From: Frigoriglobus tundricola
GTDB lineage: Bacteria > Planctomycetota > Planctomycetia > Gemmatales > Gemmataceae
DNA length: 64,000 nucleotides
Direction: 5' to 3'
NCBI RefSeq assembly: GCF_013128195.2
Contig: NZ_CP053452.2
Span: 1,178,001-1,242,000 of the forward strand
Shown piece after piece: positions 50,587 to 58,863 of this stretch (within the stretch, counting starts at the first letter, position 1; each line of letters starts with the position of its first letter). The notes under the pieces are model-generated. The model ran no database searches. It was not told the origin of the DNA and worked only from the letters and a program-made list of their open reading frames with translations. Both the position numbers and the translations under genes were made by a program.

Positions 50587-53500
50587 ATGAAACTCTCCCG
50601 ACTCCTCACGCTGGCCGTTGGCTTCGTGGCGCTCGGCGCGCCGGCCTTCGCACAAGAGACGATCCCGGACGGGGCGAAGGTCACGAAACTCGACGTGCGG
50701 CCCGCGAAGGTCGAACTCAACGGGCCGTTCGCGTACACACAACTGCTCGTCACCGCTACGCTCGACACCGGCGAGACGATCGACGCGACCCGCCTCGCGC
50801 AGATCACGCCCCCCAAGGGGGCGACCGTTTCTGCCGCGGGTCAGGTGCGCCCCGTTACCGATGGCTCCGGTGAGATCGGCGTGGCGCTCGCGGGGGCGAC
50901 GACGGCCGTGCCGCTGACGGTGCGGGGGGCGAGCAGCGAACCGCCGGTCAGCTTCGTGACCGATGTGCAGCCGGTTCTCGGCAAGCTCGGGTGCAACGCC
51001 GGCACCTGCCACGGGGCACAGGCCGGCAAGAACGGCTTCAAGCTCTCGCTCCGCGGGTACGACTCCATTTACGACTTCCGGGCGCTGACCGACGACCTCG
51101 AAGGCCGCCGGTTCAACCGCGCCGCACCGGAAAAGAGCCTGATGCTGCTCAAGCCGGCCGGGGCCGTGCCGCACCAGGGCGGCGTCACCATGCAGGCCGG
51201 CGATCCGAACTACGAACTGATCCGCCGGTGGATCGCCCAGGGCGTGAAGCTCGACCTGGACGCCCCGCGCGTGAAATCGGTCGACATCCTTCCGAAGGAC
51301 CCGATCGTCTCGCGGATCGGCCAGAAACAGCAGTTCAGCGTGGTCGCGACCTACGCCGACGGGCGCGTCCGCGACGTGACGGCCGAGGCGTTCATCGAGT
51401 CGAGCAACACCGAGGTCGCGACGGTCGATAAGACCGCGCTGGTCACCACCGCCCGCCGCGGCGAGGCGACCATGCTCGCCCGCTACGAGGGCGCCTACGC
51501 CGCCAGCACCGTGGTCATCATGGGCGACCGCTCGGGGTTCGTGTGGGAGCAGCGGCCGGTCCACAACTACATCGACGGCCTGGTGGACGCGAAGCTCAAG
51601 AAGGTCCGGGTGCAGGCCAGCGACCTGGCCGACGACGCGACGTTCCTCCGCCGCGTGTACCTCGACCTCACGGGGCTGCCGCCGACGGCCGAGGAGGTGA
51701 CCGCGTTCGTGAGCGACTCGCGCAGCAGTCGTGAGAAGCGCGACGCGGTGATCGACCGGCTCGTCGGGAGCGACCCCTACGTCGAACACTGGTCGAACAA
51801 GTGGGCCGACATGCTGATGGTGAACCGGAAGTTCCTCGGCGACGTCGGCGCGGTGGCGTTCCGCAAGTGGATCCGCGACCGCGTGGCGGAGAACAAGCCC
51901 TACGACCAGTTCGCTTACGACATCCTCACCGCCACCGGGTCCAACGTCGCGAACCCGCCGGCCGCGTACTTCAAGACGCTCCGCTCGGCCGACACCGTGA
52001 TGGAGAACACGACCCAACTGTTCCTGGCGGTGCGGTTCAACTGCAACAAGTGCCACGACCACCCGTTCGAGAAGTGGACCCAGGACCAGTACTTCGCCCT
52101 GGCGGCGTACTTCGCCCAGGTCGGCCGCGCCCCCGATCAGAAGTACCCCGGTACCATCGGCGGCACCGCAGTGGAGGGCGCGAAGCCGCTCGCCGAACTC
52201 ATCACCGACCAGAAGGGCGGCGAGATCAAGCACGAGCGCACCAACGAGGTCGCGAAGCCGACGTTCCCGTACCCGGTGAAGGTCAGCTTCGCGGCCGAAG
52301 CGCCGCGCCGCGCCCAGGTGGCGGCGTGGATCACGTCGCCGCAGAACCAGTACTTCGCCAAGAGCTACGTCAACCGCGTGTGGAGCTACCTGCTCGGCGT
52401 GGGGCTGATCGAACCGATCGACGACATCCGCGCCGGCAACCCGCCGACCAACCCGCAACTGCTCGACGCGCTAACGGACGACTTCATCAAGGGCGGGTTC
52501 GACACGCAGAAACTCGTGAGGACGATCTGCAAGAGCCGCACGTACCAACTGTCACTCGCGACGAACAAGTGGAACAAGGACGACGAGATCAACTACTCGC
52601 ACGCGACGGCCCGGCGGCTGCCGGCCGAGGTGCTGTTCGACACGATCCACAAGGCGACCGGGTCCCAGAGCCGCCTGCCCGGCCTGCCGCCCGGCGCCCG
52701 GGCCGCGCAGCTCGTCGATAGCAACGTCGACCTGCCCGGCGGGTTCCTCGACCTGTTCAACAAGCCGGTGCGGGAGAGCTCGTGCGAGTGCGAGCGCGGC
52801 ACCGGGCTCAACCTGGGGCCGGTCCTCGCGATGGTGAACGGGCCGATCGTCGGTGAGGCCGTGAAGGACCCCAACAACCGCATCAACAGGCTCGTTCTGG
52901 CCGAAAAGGACGACGCCAAGGTGGCCGACGAGATCTACCTCACGATCCTGAACCGGCGGCCGACCGCAAAGGAGCGGGCCGCCGCGATCGGCGCCATTCG
53001 CGCCGCCGCCGGCGACCACGCCGCGATGATGGCCGAGTACAAGCCGAAGGCCGACGCCTTCGAGGCGTACACGCGCACCCTCGCCGCCAAGCAACAGGCG
53101 TGGGAAGAGGCGATGAAGGCCCAGAAGCCGAGCCAGTGGCACGCGCTCGATGTCCGGCGGGCGGAGTCGAAGCAGGGCAACCCCGGGAGCGCGAAGGACG
53201 GGGCCACGCTGACCATCAACAAGGACGGGTCGGTTCTCGCGACCGGCAAGACCGGCGACATTGACGTCTACACCGTGTCGGGCCTGACCCTGGTGGACGC
53301 GCCGATCACCGCGATCCGGCTCGACGTGCTGGCCGATCCGGGCCTCCCGGTGAAGGGGCCGGGCCGCGCCGATAACGGCAACTTCGTGCTGAACGAGTTC
53401 CGCGTCAGCGCCAAGCCGCTCGACAAGCCGGACGCCAACGCGACTCAGGTCAAGCTGACCGGCGCCCAGGCGGTCTTCTCGCAGGACGGGTACCCCGTCG

Positions 53501-53934
53501 CTCACGCGATCGACGGCAACCCGGGGACCGGCTGGGCGACGGCCCCGCGGTTCGGTCAGGACAACGCCGCGCTGTTCAAGTTCGACAAGCCGGTGAGCGG
53601 CCCGGCGGGCGTGTCCTTCACCGCTGTTCTCGACCAGCGGTTCGGCCAGAAGCACGTCATCGGCAAGTTCCGCCTGTCGGTCACCACGGACGCGAACCCG
53701 AAGCTCGGCAGCCCGCTGACGGCGGAACAGGTCGCCGCGATCGACACCCCCGCCGGCCAACGCACCCCGGCGCAGACGGACATGCTGCGGCGAATGTACC
53801 TGGCGCAAGACAAGGAGTACGCCCGGCTGGCCCAGGACGCCGCGAACCCGCCCCCGGCGGACGCCCGCGTGCTGGGCGCGCAGGATCTCGTGTGGGCGCT
53901 CATTAACACGCCGGCGTTCCTGTTCAACCGGTGA
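50587..53934 (+). CDS. DUF1549/DUF1553 cytochrome-type protein, copy 3, with inserted discoidin-like region
   Basis: The ATG at 50587 encodes 1115 residues, about 300 longer than the two other copies. The signal peptide is LTLAVGFVALGAPAFAQ. The shared parts are an Ig-like segment, CX4CH (CNAGTCHG, near 135), a second Ig-like segment, and DUF1549 with CNKCHDHPFEKW near 485. DUF1553 follows up to IYLTILNRRPTAKERAAAIG. Then an insertion interrupts DUF1553. It starts with a helical stretch (about 815-850) and continues with a beta region resembling F5/8-type carbohydrate-binding modules (LTLVDAPITAIRLDVLADPG, NGNFVLNEFRVSA, YPVAHAIDGNPGTGWATAP). The family ending resumes at LVWALINTPAFLFNR. The insertion may let the protein bind sugars or cell surfaces, which is inference. 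Confidence 0.85.
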   Translation: MKLSRLLTLAVGFVALGAPAFAQETIPDGAKVTKLDVRPAKVELNGPFAYTQLLVTATLDTGETIDATRLAQITPPKGATVSAAGQVRPVTDGSGEIGVALAGATTAVPLTVRGASSEPPVSFVTDVQPVLGKLGCNAGTCHGAQAGKNGFKLSLRGYDSIYDFRALTDDLEGRRFNRAAPEKSLMLLKPAGAVPHQGGVTMQAGDPNYELIRRWIAQGVKLDLDAPRVKSVDILPKDPIVSRIGQKQQFSVVATYADGRVRDVTAEAFIESSNTEVATVDKTALVTTARRGEATMLARYEGAYAASTVVIMGDRSGFVWEQRPVHNYIDGLVDAKLKKVRVQASDLADDATFLRRVYLDLTGLPPTAEEVTAFVSDSRSSREKRDAVIDRLVGSDPYVEHWSNKWADMLMVNRKFLGDVGAVAFRKWIRDRVAENKPYDQFAYDILTATGSNVANPPAAYFKTLRSADTVMENTTQLFLAVRFNCNKCHDHPFEKWTQDQYFALAAYFAQVGRAPDQKYPGTIGGTAVEGAKPLAELITDQKGGEIKHERTNEVAKPTFPYPVKVSFAAEAPRRAQVAAWITSPQNQYFAKSYVNRVWSYLLGVGLIEPIDDIRAGNPPTNPQLLDALTDDFIKGGFDTQKLVRTICKSRTYQLSLATNKWNKDDEINYSHATARRLPAEVLFDTIHKATGSQSRLPGLPPGARAAQLVDSNVDLPGGFLDLFNKPVRESSCECERGTGLNLGPVLAMVNGPIVGEAVKDPNNRINRLVLAEKDDAKVADEIYLTILNRRPTAKERAAAIGAIRAAAGDHAAMMAEYKPKADAFEAYTRTLAAKQQAWEEAMKAQKPSQWHALDVRRAESKQGNPGSAKDGATLTINKDGSVLATGKTGDIDVYTVSGLTLVDAPITAIRLDVLADPGLPVKGPGRADNGNFVLNEFRVSAKPLDKPDANATQVKLTGAQAVFSQDGYPVAHAIDGNPGTGWATAPRFGQDNAALFKFDKPVSGPAGVSFTAVLDQRFGQKHVIGKFRLSVTTDANPKLGSPLTAEQVAAIDTPAGQRTPAQTDMLRRMYLAQDKEYARLAQDAANPPPADARVLGAQDLVWALINTPAFLFNR

Positions 53935-53936
53935 TT
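53901..53936 (+). repeat. Direct repeat, left copy (3' end of DUF1553 gene)
   Basis: These 36 bases include the last codons and stop of the DUF1553 gene. A 35-nt near copy is at 56137-56171, with about 31 identical positions and one base missing. Together they bracket a 2.2-kb segment containing the sigma-fusion gene. Confidence 0.7.
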
Positions 53937-54566
53937 GCACAGAAACCGCCCCGGTACCGGCGTCTAGCACCGCGGAACGGCATTGCGGGGCAACCGTCCG
54001 GCAAATCACGTTGTCCAAGGAGTGCCGCGGGGCTCACTCGGCCCCGCTGGTCCCATCTCTTTTTCGGGAGTCAGGGGTTTGCGTCCTGCTGCGCCCGGTC
54101 TCCCTTTCAGTGCTCCAATAGAGGAGCCCGTTGGTGCGGTGTCATTGAAGCGAACCCGGCCCGCAAGGGCCGGGGGTGGCGCGAGTCGGGACCGGTGCGC
54201 TCGACCCACGGGCCTTGCGGCCCGGGTTCGCCTGATCCGGATACGCGCCCCGCGGTCCCTCCGAAGCACACCCGGAAATGCGACACCACCAGCGGGTTTG
54301 GGTACAAGAGCGCCCCTTCTGAATGATCCGCAAATAGAAATGGTCCCCTACTGAGAAGGGCACAGCCGGACCACGTGCAGCTGAATCCGCAGAAACAGGA
54401 CAAATTCATCTTGTTTCCATTTTCGTCCTCGATACGGCACGCTTACCCTCGGGAGCGATAAGCGGGTTCTGTGTTTCTGGACAATTTGTTGGGCGCGTCG
54501 GCGATTCCGCGCACCGCGGGCGCGTGTGAGCGCAATATGGTGCGGACAAGCACCGAGGGCCGAACG
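53937..54566. other. Non-coding region with palindrome
   Basis: No convincing gene lies here. An inverted repeat occupies 54150-54231. The promoter and ribosome-binding site (GAGGG) of the sigma gene are at the right end. Confidence 0.4.
54150..54231. repeat. GCGAACCCGG-type inverted repeat
   Basis: Arms GCGAACCCGGCCCGCAAGGG and its near complement (ending CCCGGGTTCGC) surround about 38 bases. It is another member of the intergenic palindrome set of this genome. Confidence 0.6.
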
Positions 54567-55865
54567 ATGTCCGGAACGGGAACCGGCAACAACGTCAGTC
54601 GGTGGATGGATCAGTTCGCTGATACCGGCGCGACCGACCGCGAACTCCTCCGTCGGTACACGGAACACGCGGACCAGGGCGCGTTCGAGGTCCTGGTCCG
54701 TCGGCACCACGACCTGGTTCTGGCGGCCTCGGCACGGGTACTCGCCGACCCGAACGACGTCGCCGACGCCGTTCAGGCCACCTTTCTGATCCTCGTCCGC
54801 CGCGCCCGGCGAACGGACTGGCGGCCGAACCTCGGGCCGTGGTTGTACGGGGTGGCGCACCGGGTCTCGGTACGACTACAGGCGCGGAGCTGGCGGCGCC
54901 CCGTGCCGCTCGGAGGCGCCGATCCGGTCGCCCCGTCGGTCGGGCCGGATCTGAGCCGGTCGGAGGCGTGCGCGCTGCTGCACGCGGAACTGGACCTTCT
55001 CCCCGACCGGTACCGCCTGCCCCTGATCCTCTGCTACGTCGAGGGCGAGACGCGGGAGGCGGCCGCGGCGGCCCTGGGCGTGACCTGTGGGATCATCAAG
55101 GGGCGCGTGCGGCGAGGGTGTGAGGTGCTCCGCGTGCGTCTGACCCGGCGGGGCGTGACGCTCCCCCTCGGCGTTCTCGCGGCCGCAACCGCTCCCCGGG
55201 CGCTCCGGGCTGTGGGGCCGGAGGCGGTCGTGACGGCAATCGGAGTCGGCGGCTCGCTCCGGGCGGCTCAACTCGCACGGGAGATCGTGATGGGCTCGGT
55301 GATGTCGAAGGTGATGAAGTGCCTCCTCGCGGGCGTCCTCTTGGCGGGAACCACCGCCGCGCTCGTCGCTACGGGCGCCCCACCCGGGGCATCGCCTCCG
55401 CCGGAGGAGAAGGCCGCGAAAGGGCCCGCGGCTGAGGCCCCGAAGGGGGATCGGCTGAAGGCTCTGCTCAAGGAGCGTCGGGACTACGCCAGGGACCAGT
55501 TCGAAATTTGGGAGAAGGCGTCACGAGAGCGCATGCAGACCGTCGACCAGAAACGGGAACGGATCGGGTCCGCCGGCACGAACGACACAAACCTGATTAC
55601 CGACTACCGTTTGGCCATCGCCGAGTTCGAAAAATCCTGCGATCAGCTCTTCGTGTGGGCCAGATACCTGCTCGAGTCCGAAGTCGCCTTGAGTGGCAAT
55701 GAGAGGGCCGCCCGAATCGCTGCGTACGAAGTCCATTTGGCTCGCATAAAGGCCGTTGAAAAAAGGCTCGGGAAGCCCGAGTACGGAAACTGGGTCCCGG
55801 CGACTGCTGCCAAGTATCACCGACTGGATGCAGAAGTGCTGTTAGAGCGTTGCAAGGCCGACTGA
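54567..55865 (+). CDS. ECF-type sigma factor fused to a membrane anchor and external domain
   Basis: I chose the ATG at 54567, preceded by GAGGG, giving 432 residues. Region 2 is at 25-95 (LLRRYTEHADQGAFEVLVRR, DVADAVQATFLILVRRA). Region 4 is at 135-195 (LLPDRYRLPLILCYVEGETR, then AAAALGVTCGIIKGRVRRGC). After region 4 there is a moderately hydrophobic stretch (about 198-212) and a clear membrane helix (251-269, KCLLAGVLLAGTTAALVATG). A Pro/Ala linker and a helical C-terminal domain (about 290-432) follow, likely in the periplasm. The sigma and anchor are in one chain, so the external domain could control sigma activity without a separate anti-sigma factor. This is inference. No anti-sigma gene is nearby. 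Confidence 0.85.
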   Translation: MSGTGTGNNVSRWMDQFADTGATDRELLRRYTEHADQGAFEVLVRRHHDLVLAASARVLADPNDVADAVQATFLILVRRARRTDWRPNLGPWLYGVAHRVSVRLQARSWRRPVPLGGADPVAPSVGPDLSRSEACALLHAELDLLPDRYRLPLILCYVEGETREAAAAALGVTCGIIKGRVRRGCEVLRVRLTRRGVTLPLGVLAAATAPRALRAVGPEAVVTAIGVGGSLRAAQLAREIVMGSVMSKVMKCLLAGVLLAGTTAALVATGAPPGASPPPEEKAAKGPAAEAPKGDRLKALLKERRDYARDQFEIWEKASRERMQTVDQKRERIGSAGTNDTNLITDYRLAIAEFEKSCDQLFVWARYLLESEVALSGNERAARIAAYEVHLARIKAVEKRLGKPEYGNWVPATAAKYHRLDAEVLLERCKAD

Positions 55866-56136
55866 GGCATGGGCGGAGAAATAATGTCCCCGCTTGCTCG
55901 CGTTGTGGTGCAGGCGTCCCGCCTGCTTCGACAAAGGCAGCAGGCGTCCGCTTGCACCACAAGAAAAGCAACTGGTAGATCACCTTCCCGCTTCTGCCTG
56001 AGGCCGGGCGAAGGGCCCATCGACCGCTCCCATCGGGGCGTAACGCCCCGATGAATCGCGGTGCGGGTCGCGGGATAGCAGCACCGGCAAGCACGGCTCT
56101 TCTTGACGGCACGGTTAGGACGTACGGATGTACCCG

Positions 56137-56171
56137 CATCAACACGCCGCGATCCTGTTCAACCGGTGATT
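56137..56171 (+). repeat. Direct repeat, right copy (DUF1553 tail remnant)
   Basis: The sequence CATCAACACGCCG and then CCTGTTCAACCGGTGATT matches the end of the gene at 50587-53934, with one base missing, so it is not an open frame. See the left copy at 53901-53936. Confidence 0.7.
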
Positions 56172-56208
56172 CTGTAGGGCCGCTGAGCAACCGAAGAGTG
56201 TAGAGTGG

Positions 56209-56317
56209 CTTTGAGGCGCCGAAGCCTCAAAGCGGGTAGAGCAGTTATGAGAGGTAAAAGGTTTCCCCTCTCCGGGTGCGGGGGCGCTCCGCTACTCTAA
56301 ATCAGCGGAGCGCCTTT
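56209..56317 (+). other. Two-hairpin structured element, possible small RNA
   Basis: CTTTGAGGC/GCCTCAAAG (56209-56217/56224-56232) and GGCGCTCCGCT/AGCGGAGCGCC (56283-56293/56304-56314) are strong stems. The second is followed by TTT. The layout resembles a short RNA ending in an intrinsic terminator just upstream of pilT, but no known family is recognised. Confidence 0.3.
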
Positions 56318-56414
56318 GAGCGGCCGAGGTCCTCCCTCACCGGACTCGAAGGCTCGCCACTTTCTCCCGCAAGGGAGAGAGCCAGAACCACCTTCGCCTC
56401 GGTAGCTTCTAATC

Positions 56415-57551
56415 ATGCCCGCTCCCGACCCGGACTCCCCCCCCGGCGTTCCTCGCGACCTGTCACCCGCAGCCCCACCGCTCATCGCCGAGAAGCTCCG
56501 CCGGTGGCTCGAATGGACGGTTCAGGCCGGCGCGTCCGACCTGCACGTCGTCGTCGGGCACCCGCCGGTCATCCGCCTCCACGGCGACCTCACCGAACTC
56601 CCGGAAGAGCCCGTCGCGGAGGACGAGGCCGAGACCCTTCTGTTGTCCGCGTGCCCGCACGACGCCCTCGCGCGGTTGCAGGCGCGTAAGAACGCGGACT
56701 TCTCGTTCGAGTGCCTCGCGGGCGGCCGGGCGGCCCGGTTCCGTGCGACCCTGTTTCTCGCGGACGGGCACACCGGGGGGTGCTTCCGCGCCATTCCCGG
56801 TTCGATCCCGGACCTCGCGTGGGCCGGGTTCCCGCTCGACCTCGCGACGAAGATCGCCGCCCTCCGCGACGGGCTGGTGATCGTCACCGGGGCCACCGGG
56901 TCCGGCAAGAGTACGACGCTCGCGATGATCGTGAACCGGCTGAACGCGGCCGGCGGCTACCGCATCATCACCGTGGAGGAGCCGATCGAGTACCAGTTCC
57001 CCCGCGCGCCCAACTCGGTCGTCACGCAGCGCGAGGTCGGCGCCGACGTCCTGAGCTTCGCCGACGGCCTGAAGTACGGCCTCCGCCAGGACCCGGACGT
57101 GATCCTCGTGGGCGAGGTCCGCGATCGCGAGACGGCGCAAATGGCCCTCTCCGCGGCGGAGACGGGGCACCTCGTGTTCAGCACGCTACACACCCGCGAC
57201 GCGAAGGGCGCGATCACGCGCTTCCCCGACCTGTTCCCGCCGGACGCGCAATCGGCGGTGCGCGCGCAGCTCGCCATGAGCCTGCGGGCCATCGTGAGTC
57301 AGCGGCTGCTGCCGGGCGTGGAGAGGGCCGCGAAGCGGCACCTGGCGCTCGAAGTGCTGTGGAACACGCACCCGATCGCCAGCGCGATCCGCACCGGCAA
57401 GATCGAGAGCATCGACAACTACATCCAGACCGGCCGCGACGAGGGGATGTTCACGTTCGATGAGGCGGTGAAGCAACTGCTCCGGGCCGGGAAGATCACC
57501 CGCGCCGTCGCGGAGCAAAACGTCCGCGACGTGACCTACCTCAAGCACTGA
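56415..57551 (+). CDS. pilT: PilT-type twitching-motility ATPase
   Basis: The ATG at 56415 encodes 378 residues. The signature is complete: ASDLHVVVGHPPVIRLHG (residues 40-57), Walker A GATGSGKS (159-166), the Asp box IITVEEPIEYQFP, Walker B DPDVILVGEVRDRETAQMAL and the His box TGHLVFSTLHTRDA. The C-terminus has SIDNYIQTGRDEGMFTFDEA. PilT hexamers power retraction of type IV pili and are cytoplasmic, docked on the pilus base. Other pilus genes are not here, except the DUF1559 pseudopilins. It converges with the sigma gene over a large palindrome. Confidence 0.9.
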   Translation: MPAPDPDSPPGVPRDLSPAAPPLIAEKLRRWLEWTVQAGASDLHVVVGHPPVIRLHGDLTELPEEPVAEDEAETLLLSACPHDALARLQARKNADFSFECLAGGRAARFRATLFLADGHTGGCFRAIPGSIPDLAWAGFPLDLATKIAALRDGLVIVTGATGSGKSTTLAMIVNRLNAAGGYRIITVEEPIEYQFPRAPNSVVTQREVGADVLSFADGLKYGLRQDPDVILVGEVRDRETAQMALSAAETGHLVFSTLHTRDAKGAITRFPDLFPPDAQSAVRAQLAMSLRAIVSQRLLPGVERAAKRHLALEVLWNTHPIASAIRTGKIESIDNYIQTGRDEGMFTFDEAVKQLLRAGKITRAVAEQNVRDVTYLKH

Positions 57552-57559
57552 AACCGGCG

Positions 57560-57790
57560 CCGGGCCGCAGAGGACAGAGGACAGAGGACAGAAAGAGGAC
57601 AGAAACTGGACTAACCACAGAGTCACAGAGAGAAAGGCAACACCGAGAAGACCAGAACCGAATTGTTCCGTTCTTATCTCGGCCTTTGTTCTTTCTCTGT
57701 GCTCTCTGTGCTCTCTGTGACTCTGTGGCTAGTCCTCTTTCTGTACTCTTTCTGTCCTCTGTCCTCTGTCCTCTGGCTCTCTGTCCTCTG
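57560..57790. terminator. Large imperfect palindrome between convergent genes
   Basis: The left half (GAGGACAGAGGACAGAGGAC, then CCACAGAGTCACAGAGAGAA) is mirrored by the right half (TCTCTGTGCTCTCTGTGACT, then CTGTCCTCTGTCCTCTGTCC). The centre lies around 57650. It is built from the dispersed CACAGAG and GAGGACA repeats and probably ends both the pilT and the sigma transcripts. Confidence 0.6.
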
Positions 57791-57793
57791 CGG

Positions 57794-58609
57794 TCAGACC
57801 GCGAGGCCGTCGTTCAGTTTGGCGAGGGCCTCGCTCTCGATCTGGCGGACCCGCTCGCGGGTCAGGCCGAGGCGCTCGCCGATCTCCTTGAGCGTCTTCG
57901 GCTCCTCGTCGTTGAGCCCGAACCGCATCCGCAGCACGGTCGCCTCGCGCTGGTCCATCTTTTCGAGGAGCTGGAGCACCTGCTTGAGGTCGTCGGTCTC
58001 GCCGAGTTCGGTGTCGGGGGACTTGGCCCGGCTGTCCATCAGCATCTCTTCGATCGACCAGCCGGCGTCGCCCTGGTCGGCCTGCGAGCCGGCGTTGGCG
58101 ACGCGGATCGCCTTCTTGATGATGGTGAGCTTCTTCTTCGAGAGCCCGAGGAACTTGGCGATCTCGTCGTGGGTCGGGGCGCGGCCCAGTTCGTCGGTCA
58201 GCTTGTTGGTGGCGCGGCGCCACTTGGTTAGCAACTCGGCCATGTACGCCGGGATGCGGATCGTTTTCGCGGTGTTGATGATCGCCCGCTTGATGCTCTG
58301 CTTGATCCAGTAGCTGGCGTAGGTGCTGAACCGCGTGTTCATCGTGGGGTCGAACCCCTCGACGGCCCGCAAGAGCCCCATGTTCCCCTCGGACACGAGA
58401 TCGTCCAGCGGGAGCCCCTTGCCGGCGTACCCGCGGGCGATGTTCACCACCAGCCGCAGGTTGGCCCGCACCATGCGGTCGCGGGCCTCCACGTCGCCGG
58501 AGAGCACCCGGCCCGCCAGTTCGCGCTCGTCGGACGCGGAGAGGAGCGGGGTGCGGTCGATGTCGCCGAGGTACGAGCTGAACGGGGCGCGGCTGGGGAT
58601 CGTGCTCAC
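57794..58609 (-). CDS. Primary-type (sigma-70 group 1/2) RNA polymerase sigma factor
   Basis: The GTG at 58609 encodes 271 residues, too short for a full RpoD and without region 1.1, so it is like a group 2 or alternative primary sigma. Region 1.2/2 is typical: LLSASDERELAGRVLSGDVE, ANLRLVVNIARGYAGKGLPL, DLVSEGNMGLLRAVEGFDPT and TRFSTYASYWIKQSIKRAII. Region 3 has RAPTHDEIAKFLGLSKKKL. Region 4 has REATVLRMRFGLNDEEPKTL and GERLGLTRERVRQIESEALA. All DNA-contact motifs of housekeeping sigma factors are present, so it should recognise -10/-35-type promoters. It is not fused to a membrane domain, in contrast to the sigma at 54567. Confidence 0.85.
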   Translation of the reverse strand: MSTIPSRAPFSSYLGDIDRTPLLSASDERELAGRVLSGDVEARDRMVRANLRLVVNIARGYAGKGLPLDDLVSEGNMGLLRAVEGFDPTMNTRFSTYASYWIKQSIKRAIINTAKTIRIPAYMAELLTKWRRATNKLTDELGRAPTHDEIAKFLGLSKKKLTIIKKAIRVANAGSQADQGDAGWSIEEMLMDSRAKSPDTELGETDDLKQVLQLLEKMDQREATVLRMRFGLNDEEPKTLKEIGERLGLTRERVRQIESEALAKLNDGLAV

Positions 58610-58863
58610 GGCGTCTCAGGGGTAGGGGTTGAGCCGGGGTCCGTTTCAGGTTCCGGTTCAGGTGGGCACGGAACCGAACTCGCTTCAGTGTGGGACAGGA
58701 ATCGCCCCCGGTCAAATCGGTACGCGCGGCACAATCGGAATTGTTATGCGCCCCGTTTCGCACGGTACAAACGAACCCGGTTGCGGGGCGCGGCCGTGCC
58801 GGGCGCAGCCGCCGGCGTATCTTGACTCCTGGTGACGGAACCGGTCCCAACGTGTGAGGCGCG

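Larger units (their letters stand above)
55866..56414. other. Intergenic region with several hairpins
   Basis: This 549-bp gap has no gene. It holds an inverted repeat at about 55907-55970 (TTGTGGTGCAGGCG against its complement) and a 10-bp hairpin CATCGGGGCG/CGCCCCGATG (56031-56053). It also holds the second copy of the DUF1553 tail (56137-56171) and the hairpin pair at 56209-56317. Confidence 0.5.

Noticed and set aside
57560-57790. CRISPR array or phage-derived repeat
   Set aside because: The units are contiguous and symmetrical with no unique spacers.
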